Assembly: GCA_004214275.1 (NCBI GenBank)
Contig: SGYJ01000004.1
Coordinates: forward strand, 1 to 33,645
From: Acidimicrobiales bacterium
GTDB taxonomy: Bacteria; Actinomycetota; Acidimicrobiia; Acidimicrobiales; Poriferisodalaceae
Direction: 5' to 3'
Length of the DNA: 33,645 nucleotides
In this document: piece by piece, positions 1 through 7,937 of the stretch
Numbering within the stretch: position 1 is the stretch's first letter
How the letters are laid out: the number at the start of each line of letters is the position of its first letter
Made by a program: the position numbers and the translations under genes
Notes under the pieces: model-generated
Databases searched by the model: none
The model's input: only the letters and a program-made list of their open reading frames with translations
Told to the model about the DNA's origin: nothing

Positions 1-1
1 T

Positions 2-607
2 CGACCTTTGATGCAAATGAACCGAGATGCACATTTCAGTGAAGTGTTCGTCGAGGGAGCACGCCTAAGCGATGAATGGCGCATAGGTGACGTGGGTGAA
101 GGGTGGCGCGTAGCTATGACAGTGCTCGCTCATGAGCGCGCGGGTGGCGGAAGTCGCGGTGGCGGTGACGGTAGCACCAGGGGGGCTCATATCCCGACTT
201 GGATAAGCGATCTTCAGGCATTACCTACCCCGCACAATGCCATTTGGGATGACGCTGTTATGGGTCTGTACTCGCACGATGCTGTGAGCCGCTGGACAAT
301 GCAACGCGCATCTGATGAGGCCCGTTCCAGCGGCTCGCCCGGGCCCGCAGGTAGCGGAGCAAAATTGCGGACTGTGAAGTCCTACAAAGGGCGGGCCTAT
401 CTAGCGAACCAAAGTTCAGGGGCCTATGGAATGCTTGAGGACGGGCATGGTTACATCGAACTGATGACTGCGCCTTCGATGTCGATTCGCGGCGGAACCG
501 ATGAAATACAACGAAATATCCTTGGCGAACGAGTGCTTGGACTTCCGGGAGAACCTCGATTGGACCGCGATGTGCCGTGGAAAGAAAGTCGGCGCGGTCT
601 TATCTAA
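2..607 (+). CDS. Acyl-CoA dehydrogenase, C-terminal part (5' truncated by window)
   Basis: The reading frame is open from the first bases, so the gene starts outside the window; about 200 C-terminal residues are present. The opening Q-M-N-R-D-A-H-F-S-E-V-F stretch matches the end of the FAD-binding middle beta domain of acyl-CoA dehydrogenases. The closing GGTDEIQRNILGERVLGLPG is the family's C-terminal signature. Such enzymes oxidise an acyl-CoA to the 2-enoyl-CoA and pass electrons to ETF. At the site where MCAD carries its base (Y-E-G-T) this protein reads R-G-G-T, so the catalytic Glu is not there; this occurs in some actinobacterial subfamilies. The gene converges on the thioesterase next door, and their stop codons overlap by four bases. 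The family is certain; the substrate is unknown. Confidence 0.9.
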   Translation, partial: RPLMQMNRDAHFSEVFVEGARLSDEWRIGDVGEGWRVAMTVLAHERAGGGSRGGGDGSTRGAHIPTWISDLQALPTPHNAIWDDAVMGLYSHDAVSRWTMQRASDEARSSGSPGPAGSGAKLRTVKSYKGRAYLANQSSGAYGMLEDGHGYIELMTAPSMSIRGGTDEIQRNILGERVLGLPGEPRLDRDVPWKESRRGLI

Positions 608-1419
608 GTTGAGCGTCGCTCGCGCAGTAAGACTTCCTGAGCAATGGTTGCGACGTGACGTCCGTCCGCTGCGAACAAGTTGCCTACGGTCATCCCACGA
701 GACCCATTCAGACCATGGCAATCCCAATCATAGAGATGCCATTCATCGGCCCGCGTCGGTCGATGGAACCACATCGCGTGATCTAGCGACGCCCCCATGA
801 ATCGTTCTTGATATTCCTCTCGAGGAGCTTGAATCGGGTGCAAAGACCGAGCCGCATCAAATTGGACAGCGTCAGAAGTAAACGCAAGTCCACACACGTG
901 AAGCCGCGGATCACTCGGAAGCTCATCTTGGAGCCTGACCCACCCCATCGACCGTCCGGCACCTGGGGGGCTATCCAAGACTCTCCGGTTCATGATCACA
1001 TTCATATGATCGCCTTCGCGAGGGCGACAATCTTCGGGATTCGGCGCAAGCGGCATACGCGCAGTCTGAATTTCGGCGTCTTCTTCTACCACGTGAAACG
1101 AACACGAAAGATTCAGAATCGCTCCTCCGCTCTGTCGCGCCACGACCGATCGCGTGCAAAATGACCGGCCATTTCGAAGACGGTCAACTTCATATCGAAC
1201 AGGTTCGACCAGGGTGCCTCCACGTATGAAATAGGCGTGAACAGAATGGAGCGCAAAGTCCTCATCAACTGTGGCATAGGCGGCCTTTAACCCTTGAGCA
1301 ATTACCTGACCACCGTAAATTCGACCCCACTCATAATCGGCACTCAGCCCTACCCAGGTCTCGGGACCATGCTCCTCCAACTGCATTAATTCGCTGAACG
1401 TTGTCGGATGTGTCGCCAT
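604..1419 (-). CDS. Acyl-CoA thioesterase II (TesB-like)
   Basis: This 271-residue protein hydrolyses acyl-CoA to free acid and CoA. It has the double hot-dog layout: the first domain carries Y-G-G-Q-V-I-A-Q-G (about 35-43) and H-S-V-H-A-Y-F-I (58-65). The second ends in the S-L-D-H-A-M-W-F-H, G-S-R-G and A-Q-E-V-L motifs. By comparison with E. coli TesB the triad would be Asp213, Ser240 (Thr in E. coli) and Gln261. The frame stays open upstream to 1575, but the ATG at 1419 gives the family's usual length and N-terminus, so I start there. It may release or salvage CoA from dead-end thioesters made by the neighbouring catabolic genes. The exact substrate is not visible. Confidence 0.88.
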   Translation of the reverse strand: MATHPTTFSELMQLEEHGPETWVGLSADYEWGRIYGGQVIAQGLKAAYATVDEDFALHSVHAYFIRGGTLVEPVRYEVDRLRNGRSFCTRSVVARQSGGAILNLSCSFHVVEEDAEIQTARMPLAPNPEDCRPREGDHMNVIMNRRVLDSPPGAGRSMGWVRLQDELPSDPRLHVCGLAFTSDAVQFDAARSLHPIQAPREEYQERFMGASLDHAMWFHRPTRADEWHLYDWDCHGLNGSRGMTVGNLFAADGRHVATIAQEVLLRERRST

Positions 1420-1558
1420 ACCTACCGAGCGTAACTCCCTTAACTCAATCTCAAACGGTGACCACGCTCTCCTTTTTGTTATCCAAACTCGGCTCATCTT
1501 TTGGGTCTGCCTGAAAGAGAACGGCACAAGCGCTGGTACCCCGACTACCGTCTGGTCG

Positions 1559-2329
1559 GTGAATCCCCTCAACAATTCTCAACTCCATGCCGCTGATGTC
1601 CTTTGGGACCATTATCAGCGAGGCGTCGACATCTCGGAAGAAGCCTTTAGTGATCTAGATTTCGGCGATGGGCTCGCTATTCAAAATGAGATCCGCCAAA
1701 GGCGTCTCGCTAATGGCGCAACCCAAATCGGTTGGAAAGTCGGTCTGACGTCTGACCGGGCTCGAAAGCAGGTGGGCATTGACGACCGGCCGTTCGGACA
1801 CCTAATGCAACTTTTCGATAGCGGCATATCTCTGCCAGCCTCATCGGTGAATGGTGCAACCATCGAACCAGAGATGTGTTTCACCATCGGCGAAACAATT
1901 TCAGGACCAGATGTAGATCCAGCAACAGTTGCTGACTGCTTAGAGAAGGTCTCTGCCGGCTACGAGCTCAACGAGCGGCGAGCTGTTGTCGGGGGGAATC
2001 TCGCAATGTTGGTTGCCGACAATCTCACCAACTGGGCGATAGTGGAAGGGAGCGGTGTGCCAATAGAAAACGTCAACAGTATTGACGACACCGAGATTGT
2101 TCTCTATCGAGACGGAGAAGAATGTTTTCGGTGTCTTCACAGAGAAGAAGTCGACAATCCGTTTATCTCGATTTCTCGGCTAGCAGCTACTTTGCACCGC
2201 TTTGACCTTCAACTGGAGCCGGGGCAAAAGGTAATTACTGGCGCCTACACAAGGCATCAGGTTGCAGCAGACGAGCACTGGCTCGCTGAATATTCGAATA
2301 TCGGCCAGGTAGAAACGAGTTACACGTGA
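1559..2329 (+). CDS. 2-keto-4-pentenoate hydratase / 4-oxalocrotonate decarboxylase family (MhpD-like)
   Basis: This 256-residue protein belongs to the fumarylacetoacetate-hydrolase-like superfamily. Visible hallmarks are I-G-W-K-V-G-L-T-S (57-65), the metal-binding I-E-P-E-M-C-F (Glu103 and Glu105) and A-G-Y-E-L-N-E (Glu136). Family members bind Mg2+ or Mn2+ and hydrate 2-hydroxypenta-2,4-dienoate, or decarboxylate 4-oxalocrotonate, in meta-cleavage pathways for aromatic compounds. The start is the GTG at 1559, with no convincing Shine-Dalgarno; the frame is open further upstream, so the start is uncertain. Its stop overlaps the GTG of the next gene (GTGA), implying translational coupling to a hydroxyacid dehydrogenase. 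No extradiol dioxygenase or aldolase is present in the window, so the pathway assignment is open. Confidence 0.85.
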   Translation: MNPLNNSQLHAADVLWDHYQRGVDISEEAFSDLDFGDGLAIQNEIRQRRLANGATQIGWKVGLTSDRARKQVGIDDRPFGHLMQLFDSGISLPASSVNGATIEPEMCFTIGETISGPDVDPATVADCLEKVSAGYELNERRAVVGGNLAMLVADNLTNWAIVEGSGVPIENVNSIDDTEIVLYRDGEECFRCLHREEVDNPFISISRLAATLHRFDLQLEPGQKVITGAYTRHQVAADEHWLAEYSNIGQVETSYT

Positions 2330-3333
2330 ATGCGCAACTACCTATTCCCGATAAGCCTCTCAATGTCCTCGTCACCAAGACTTTGACTTTGTCGGACGTA
2401 AGCGCTGAAGAGGAAGCAATGATCGCTGAAGCGGCGGGACCCGGGGCGGTCGTAACAATTGTCGACAGCCCCAAGGAGGGAGTGGACTATGCCGCCGATG
2501 CCGATGTGATTTTGGGAATTACGCCCAAATGGCTTTTCGAAGCGGCACCGAACCTCAAATGGGTTCACGCAACTGCTTCTGGGGTGGACATGTTTATGTA
2601 CGAAGACTTCATAGACAGCGACGTCACATTGACCGGCGAGAAAGGTTTAGTAGGAGGCCATCTGGCCGACACCGCTTTTGGTTTGCTACTTGCTCTGACC
2701 AGAAGAATTAAAACGGCAATCGAGCTCGGCCCAGAAGGGTGGACCCTCGAAAATCGCGAAATGATGCGCTTTTCAGAAATTGAACTTGAAGGGCTAACCA
2801 TGGGTATCGTCGGCTTTGGCGGGACAGGACGTCACCTAGCTCGTAGAGCGGTCGCGTTTGGCATGAATGTTCGTGCCATCGATGCCTTTCCGGTGCCGCC
2901 AAGCGACGGAGTCACCGAAGTTGAAGGCATGGAAGCTCTCGACGAGCTCGTAGGGGTGAGCGACGTTTTGGCTGTAGGGCTTCCCCTAACTGAAGAAACC
3001 AGAGCAATGTGTGACTACGAGTTCTTTCGAGCTATGAAACCCACTGCGATTTTCCTCAACGTAACGCGTGGAGAAATTATTGATGGCCCGGGCCTGGAAC
3101 AAGCACTGAGAGAAGGAATAATCGGGGGTGCGGCACTCGACGTAGCGCCAATCGAACCCTTGCCTGCCGACAGCCCCTTGTGGAGCTTTGATAACTGCGT
3201 GATGACACCGCACACAGCTGGCGCTAGCCAATATCGAGGCCGCCGAAATCTGGAACGGTTCTGTCGTAATTTGGTTGCCTTACGGGAGGGACGTGACCTC
3301 GAAGGCGTTGTAGACAAACAGGCTGGCTTCTAA
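2326..3333 (+). CDS. D-isomer-specific 2-hydroxyacid dehydrogenase
   Basis: This is a 335-residue NAD(P)-dependent oxidoreductase interconverting a 2-keto acid and a D-2-hydroxy acid. The nucleotide-binding domain has G-F-G-G-T-G at 163-168 after I-V, with an acidic residue at the end of the second strand (Asp186), which usually favours NAD. The catalytic triad is complete: Arg248 in V-T-R-G, Glu277 in P-I-E-P-L-P and His296 in T-P-H-T-A-G. The split substrate-binding domain covers about 1-125 and the C-terminus. The GTG start lies inside the previous gene's stop, so the two are probably translated together. A plausible role is reducing a keto acid related to the hydratase's substrate or product, but that link rests only on coupling. 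Confidence 0.9.
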   Translation: MNAQLPIPDKPLNVLVTKTLTLSDVSAEEEAMIAEAAGPGAVVTIVDSPKEGVDYAADADVILGITPKWLFEAAPNLKWVHATASGVDMFMYEDFIDSDVTLTGEKGLVGGHLADTAFGLLLALTRRIKTAIELGPEGWTLENREMMRFSEIELEGLTMGIVGFGGTGRHLARRAVAFGMNVRAIDAFPVPPSDGVTEVEGMEALDELVGVSDVLAVGLPLTEETRAMCDYEFFRAMKPTAIFLNVTRGEIIDGPGLEQALREGIIGGAALDVAPIEPLPADSPLWSFDNCVMTPHTAGASQYRGRRNLERFCRNLVALREGRDLEGVVDKQAGF

Positions 3334-3372
3334 ATAGCAGTCAGTGTGAATACGGCAAACGAAAGGTAGCCG

Positions 3373-4548
3373 CTATTCGGTATTGAATTCGACAGCCTTA
3401 CTCTTTGTGAGATCGGCAATTTCGTCTTCACTAAACCCGAACTCAATTAGCACTTCTTTCGAATGCTGCCCTTTAACGGGACTCGGCATTCGAATTTCGG
3501 AGGACACTCCTTCTATGTTCGTCGCGTTTCTGATTACGTCAATGTCACCAGCAGACCTATGGGTGACTGGCGTTGCCATCTCAAGATGTTGAACTTGTGG
3601 GTCGGAAAATGTCTCAGCCACTGTGTTGACTGGCCCACACGGAACGCCCACTGCATTGAGGCGGTGAACCCAATTATTTCCAGTGTCTTTAAATAATTCT
3701 TGTTCGATAAGTCGGTTGAGTTCCTTTTTGTTGTCGCGTCTCGCTGAACTCGTCACGAAACGTGGATCCTCCAACCACTGAGTAACCCCTAACTCTCGAC
3801 AAAATGCCTCCCAGAGACGTCCTCCCGACGCCGCTATATTGACGAAACCATCGGCGGTCTTATACATACCCATCGGTCCGAGAGTTGGATGATCGTTACC
3901 TGCTTGCGGTGGGTTGTCCCCAGCGATAGTCCATCTGGCGGCCTGAAAGTCCAGCATTCCGATCATGGACTCGAGGAGGGATGTATGCACCCATCGACCC
4001 TTGCCTGTTCTTTCGCGTTCATGAAGTGCTGTCAAAATTCCTATAGCAAGCTGAAGCCCGGCCGTTACATCGCTAATCGCAACACCGGCCCTGACCGGGC
4101 CGTGCTTGGGATCTCCAGTAATGCTCATTAGCCCGCCCATGCCTTGGGCTATCTGATCCACGCCTCCGCGCTCGCCGTATGGGCCATCCTGACCAAAGCC
4201 CGATATCGAGCCAAGAATGACTTGCGGGTTCACTGATGACAACGTCTCGAAATCAAAACCCAATTTATGTTTGACGGGACTGCGCATATTTTCAACGACA
4301 ACGTCAGCAGATTTAACGAGTCTATGGAAAGTCCTTTGCCCCTCAGGATTCTTAAGGTCAATGACTATTGAACGCTTGTTTCGATGAAGATTTAGATAGT
4401 CGGGAGACGAACCTCCACCAGCATCAAATCCGCCGGTAGGGGTATCAACGCGCACAACATTTGCGCCCCAATCCGCCAACTGTCGTACCGCCGTCGGGCC
4501 CGCACGTGCAATCGTTAAATCGATCACGGTGATGTCGGCCAAAGGCAT
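3373..4548 (-). CDS. CaiB/BaiF family CoA transferase (family III)
   Basis: This 391-residue protein moves CoA between carboxylic acids. It begins with the family's strand-helix segment (A-D-I-T-V-I-D-L, then Q-L-A-D-W-G-A-N-V-V-R-V-D). It has Y-L-N-L-H-R-N-K-R at about 51-59, P-Q-V-I-L-G-S-I-S-G-F-G at 108-119 and the catalytic Asp160 in A-I-S-D-V-T-A-G. The frame extends to 4599, but the ATG at 4548 has a strong GGAGGA four bases upstream and starts right at the family N-terminus. It lies 19 bases after the amidohydrolase stop, so the two are probably co-transcribed. The acid released by the amidohydrolase could be the CoA acceptor; that is inference. Confidence 0.9.
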   Translation of the reverse strand: MPLADITVIDLTIARAGPTAVRQLADWGANVVRVDTPTGGFDAGGGSSPDYLNLHRNKRSIVIDLKNPEGQRTFHRLVKSADVVVENMRSPVKHKLGFDFETLSSVNPQVILGSISGFGQDGPYGERGGVDQIAQGMGGLMSITGDPKHGPVRAGVAISDVTAGLQLAIGILTALHERERTGKGRWVHTSLLESMIGMLDFQAARWTIAGDNPPQAGNDHPTLGPMGMYKTADGFVNIAASGGRLWEAFCRELGVTQWLEDPRFVTSSARRDNKKELNRLIEQELFKDTGNNWVHRLNAVGVPCGPVNTVAETFSDPQVQHLEMATPVTHRSAGDIDVIRNATNIEGVSSEIRMPSPVKGQHSKEVLIEFGFSEDEIADLTKSKAVEFNTE

Positions 4549-4552
4549 TGAT

Positions 4553-4558
4553 TCCTCC
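4553..4558 (-). promoter_or_regulatory. Shine-Dalgarno that fixes the CoA transferase start
   Basis: On the minus strand GGAGGA lies four bases before the ATG at 4548. An in-frame ATG at 4560 overlaps this site and has no comparable purine run before it, so the downstream ATG is preferred. Confidence 0.6.
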
Positions 4559-4567
4559 ATAGAGGCC

Positions 4568-6277
4568 TTACCTGGGGTCCAACTGTGCGCCGCGTACAAG
4601 TTGACCTGGCCGTAATCCCGTCAACTCGCCTCTGGAAGCCACTTCGGTACCACTCACGAAAGTGTGGGTGTAGCCGATGGGTCGCTGAACCAGCCGCTTT
4701 CCGCCGGCCGGGAGATCACGAATAAGTTCGGGTGAACCTACCGATAGGCGGTCGAAATCAATGATGTTGAAGTCAGCTTTATAGCCGGGTTGCAGGAGAC
4801 CCCTATCCAACAAGCCATAGGTCTGCGCTGTTCGACGAGTTTGTTTGTTTACTAAAAATTCCAGTGGCAGTCGTTCCCCACGAGTTCTGTCACGACCCCA
4901 ATGAGTCAGCAGATAGGTCGGATACGACGCATCACATATCGTTCCAACGTGAGCACCAGCATCTCCAACGCCACAGATGGTGTTGGGATCGGTCAACATT
5001 TCAAACACCTCGTTCAATGACCCTGAGCTGTAGTTCTCAAATGGGTACAGCAGAAGTGTTTCGCCGGTTCCGCTGGCGAGTAGATCAAGGGCCAGCTTCC
5101 AGGGGCTTTCACCCACAACTTCAGCGCGAGCAGCCACCGAGGTTGACGGTTCTGGTTCGTAGTTAAGTTCATCCCCTAATTCGAACGCCCTAGTAAGCGC
5201 GTAATCCATCCACTCGCTAAAACCATCTCTCGGTCGCTCATCTATAAGTTTTGCCCGGAGTTCTTGATTTTCTCGCAGAGTAGCGGCGCGCTCAGCAAGC
5301 GGGAGATCAGAAATCGCTTTATAGGCCGGATGGTTACCAAAGGGATTAACAGTCGCTTCCAGTCCCAGCAGCACTCCAATAGGCCGGCATCCGACCTGAC
5401 CGGTCATAGAAAGACCTTCGTTGTTGGCCTGTCCGATTTGGGCCAGCGTTTCCCGCCACAGCTCCGGTGAATGGTCAACCTGAATGATCAGGGCTGACAG
5501 CGGCCTCCCTGATATTCGCGTTGCCGCTTCTAAAGCTTCGAACTCCCCCGGACCAAAGTCACTGTTGACCTGCAGGACTCCAGCACGAGAGGTCTTCATC
5601 GCATTTGCGATCGCAGCCAATTCCGGATCTCCAGCCGACAAAGATGGAGTTAGTCGACCATCCGCAGCTTTGTGTTTGGTTGTTCGGCTGGTACTGAAGC
5701 CAAGCGCTCCAGCTTCGAATGCTTCTGCAACTAACACTTCTAGCTGCACAAGTTCATCAGCGTTTGGAAGTTCGCTATGGTCGGCTCCTCTTTCTCCCAT
5801 AACGAAAAACCGAAGTGCGCCGTGGGGAACTTGGCTTCCCACATCCATTACCCGCGGCATGCTCTCGAGGACGTCAAGGTATTCGGGGTATGTCTGCCAG
5901 GTGAAATCAATTCCTTCTGCCAAAACAGTGCCCGGAATGTCCTCTACGCCCTCCATAAGATTGATCAAGAAGTCTTCGCTCCCCTGACGCACCGGAGCGA
6001 ACCCAACCCCACAATTACCAAAGACCGCAGTTGTGACTCCATGCCATGAGGAAGGAGTCATCTCTGGGTCCCAAGTTGCTTGGCCGTCGTAGTGAGTGTG
6101 AATATCCACCCATCCCGGAAGTACTAATTGGCCATCGGCATCAATTTCTTGATGAGAGAGGCCGTCGACATTGCCGACGTCGGTCACTACACCATCTGAA
6201 ATGGCGAGGTCCCCTGCGAACTCCGGGGACCCGCTGCCATCGATGATGCGAGCGTTTCTCACTACTAAGTCATGCAT
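4568..6277 (-). CDS. Amidohydrolase, divergent N-acyl-D-amino-acid deacylase family (copy A)
   Basis: This 569-residue metal-dependent hydrolase has the composite amidohydrolase fold: an N-terminal beta segment (D-L-V-V-R-N-A-R-I-I-D-G-S-G), the metal motif D-I-H-T-H-Y-D (His60, His62) and G-N-C-G (Cys89 region). It also has G-D-A-G-A-H at 438-443 and the C-terminal beta return (Y-K-A-D-F-N-I-I-D-F). In D-aminoacylase the second and third zinc histidines sit in motifs like H-x-R-x-E and S-H-H-K. By eye the first is replaced here (L-Q-V-N-S-D) and the second is at best altered (Q-V-D-H-S-P). The family is secure; deacylation of D-amino acids should not be assumed. It probably forms an operon with the CoA transferase and has a full-length paralogue at 10090-11793. 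The ATG at 6277 lacks a clear ribosome-binding site. Confidence 0.87.
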   Translation of the reverse strand: MHDLVVRNARIIDGSGSPEFAGDLAISDGVVTDVGNVDGLSHQEIDADGQLVLPGWVDIHTHYDGQATWDPEMTPSSWHGVTTAVFGNCGVGFAPVRQGSEDFLINLMEGVEDIPGTVLAEGIDFTWQTYPEYLDVLESMPRVMDVGSQVPHGALRFFVMGERGADHSELPNADELVQLEVLVAEAFEAGALGFSTSRTTKHKAADGRLTPSLSAGDPELAAIANAMKTSRAGVLQVNSDFGPGEFEALEAATRISGRPLSALIIQVDHSPELWRETLAQIGQANNEGLSMTGQVGCRPIGVLLGLEATVNPFGNHPAYKAISDLPLAERAATLRENQELRAKLIDERPRDGFSEWMDYALTRAFELGDELNYEPEPSTSVAARAEVVGESPWKLALDLLASGTGETLLLYPFENYSSGSLNEVFEMLTDPNTICGVGDAGAHVGTICDASYPTYLLTHWGRDRTRGERLPLEFLVNKQTRRTAQTYGLLDRGLLQPGYKADFNIIDFDRLSVGSPELIRDLPAGGKRLVQRPIGYTHTFVSGTEVASRGELTGLRPGQLVRGAQLDPR

Positions 6278-6473
6278 GCTTCGAAAGCGTAGCCAGCATT
6301 ATTCCCGTCTATTTGAAATATCTGTGATCCTCTTCACCACTTTTCGCTCAAGCCTTTGAGTACATGCGAGTGATTCTCTGCGATAAGGAGCAGAGTGATG
6401 CGATACTCAGGAGCATCTATCCCTGTCCCCAAGGTGTCATCCACTGCGATCGGAAGAGAGATCGGTAACAATT

Positions 6474-7271
6474 GTGCCCTGGCATGAAGGTGTTCCAAGT
6501 ACACGGTTCGACGTGAATTGTGAAGGTCAGGAGCACACCGTCGTTTGGTCCGGTGGAGAGGTACAACTTCTAGATCATCCCAACATTGGTTCCGAGAAAG
6601 CATTGATCGCTCTGGGAGGCCGGAAGCCAGAGTGTTTAGAGGTTCTCGATTTGTGGAAATTAGCAATAAGTGATGGTGGCTTTATCGAAGAATGGGCCCC
6701 TTGGTACAAGGCGGACCCTCAGAGACGTTGGTGGTTAAAGACAGCTCTCGAACGATTACGATCTGAAGGCGTTCAGGACTTCCTGTACGACTTACCGCGA
6801 GAAAAAGCCCTCAGAATGGGTGAAGTTGTAACCATTCTGCCTCACGACTTTCTTGATCGGGCAATGGCCACTGTGGTCGATGCGGGCGATAAACGCGGAT
6901 GGGACTTCGCCCCATCTCTCAACCGTCACTTAATAGAAGCCACCAAGCTCCGCGCGCGCCGTTCTTTGGTTCAGGCTTTAACCAACCAGAGACCAGCGGT
7001 ACCAAATCCAGCCTTAATACCGTTCGATTGCATTGTCGAGCCCTTGGGAGTCCTTTCAGTCGATGGTCGACTTTCCGGTAGAGATAGTCACGTCAAGATT
7101 TCTCTACACCCTCGTTGGTTGAGTCGAGTGTGGGCTCGGGGAGTCTCTGTTTATGGGGGGCGTTTTACCGTCGATGTAACCGAACAAGGTGGAGTGTCAG
7201 TATTGAGGCAAATTGAGTGGCTGGAGGCGGAAAGTGGACTACATCCCCACTTGATAAGTCATCAATTGTGA
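6474..7271 (+). CDS. Hypothetical protein, 265 residues
   Basis: I do not recognise a functional family. The protein is soluble by composition, with no signal peptide or membrane segment. Its N-terminus resembles a type seen in actinobacterial hypothetical proteins: a short beta segment (H-T-V-V-W-S-G-G), then D-H-P, A-L-I-A-L-G-G and a C-L-E-V-L-D-L-W motif. The middle is rich in Trp and Arg (R-R-W-W-L-K). The GTG start at 6474 has only the purine run AGAGAG well upstream, so the start is provisional. The 3' end overlaps the convergent uracil-DNA glycosylase gene by 10 bases. It does not look like a repair gene, and the adjacency is convergent, so it says little about function. Confidence 0.7.
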   Translation: MPWHEGVPSTRFDVNCEGQEHTVVWSGGEVQLLDHPNIGSEKALIALGGRKPECLEVLDLWKLAISDGGFIEEWAPWYKADPQRRWWLKTALERLRSEGVQDFLYDLPREKALRMGEVVTILPHDFLDRAMATVVDAGDKRGWDFAPSLNRHLIEATKLRARRSLVQALTNQRPAVPNPALIPFDCIVEPLGVLSVDGRLSGRDSHVKISLHPRWLSRVWARGVSVYGGRFTVDVTEQGGVSVLRQIEWLEAESGLHPHLISHQL

Positions 7272-7927
7272 GGAAGACCCCAGTCGATACCACTTCTACC
7301 CGCCTCAAGTAGAGCAGCGTTGGCACGAGAAAACGGCCGACTCCCAAAGAAACCTCGATGGGCGCTAAGAGGAGAGGGATGGGGCGTTTCGATCACATAG
7401 TGGCGATTAGAGTCGATGAGAGGCTTTTTCTTCTGAGCAAATGCCCCCCACAAGATAAAGACGACGCGTTCCTTCTTGTTGTTGACCATACGGATGACTT
7501 GGTCCGTGAAAGTCTCCCAGCCGCGATTCCTATGTGATCCGGCTTGACTTGCTCTCACCGTAAGAACAGCGTTCAGTAGCAACACACCTTGACCTGCCCA
7601 GCTTTCAAGATTGCCGTGGCTTGGAGGCGCCAACCCGATGTCCGACTGCATTTCTTTGTAAATATTTTGTAGAGATGGGGGGACCGCAACTCCGCGACGA
7701 ACGGAAAAACACAAACCATGCGCTTGCCCTTCGCCGTGGTAGGGGTCCTGACCTAAAATCAATACTTTGACATCTGCATAAGGGGTGAGGTGGAGCGCCG
7801 CATAAACATCCTCCTCTGGTGGGTATACAGCACCGAGTTTGCGTTCTTGTTGAATAAAGCCTTGCAACTCAGCCCAATATTGTTCGGCAAATTCCTGGCG
7901 CAACAACGGGTTCCAATCCGTTAACAC
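7262..7927 (-). CDS. ung: Uracil-DNA glycosylase, family 1
   Basis: This 221-residue base-excision-repair enzyme removes uracil from DNA. Both signature motifs are intact: the water-activating loop G-Q-D-P-Y-H-G (Asp61 at 59-65) and the DNA-intercalating H-P-S-P-L-S-A-H-R-G-F (His183 onward). The uracil-stacking Phe (G-L-C-F, Phe74) and the Asn in L-L-N-A (Asn119) are also present. Length is normal for Ung. The GTG start at 7927 is preceded by GAGGA seven bases upstream. The upstream phosphotransferase stops 10 bases before it, so the two are likely co-transcribed. Confidence is very high. Confidence 0.97.
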   Translation of the reverse strand: MLTDWNPLLRQEFAEQYWAELQGFIQQERKLGAVYPPEEDVYAALHLTPYADVKVLILGQDPYHGEGQAHGLCFSVRRGVAVPPSLQNIYKEMQSDIGLAPPSHGNLESWAGQGVLLLNAVLTVRASQAGSHRNRGWETFTDQVIRMVNNKKERVVFILWGAFAQKKKPLIDSNRHYVIETPHPSPLSAHRGFFGSRPFSRANAALLEAGRSGIDWGLPHN

Positions 7928-7937
7928 TGATCAATCC

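Noticed and set aside
5484-5987. Plus-strand open frame of 167 codons
   Set aside because: Antisense to amidohydrolase copy A, low-complexity and without family resemblance.
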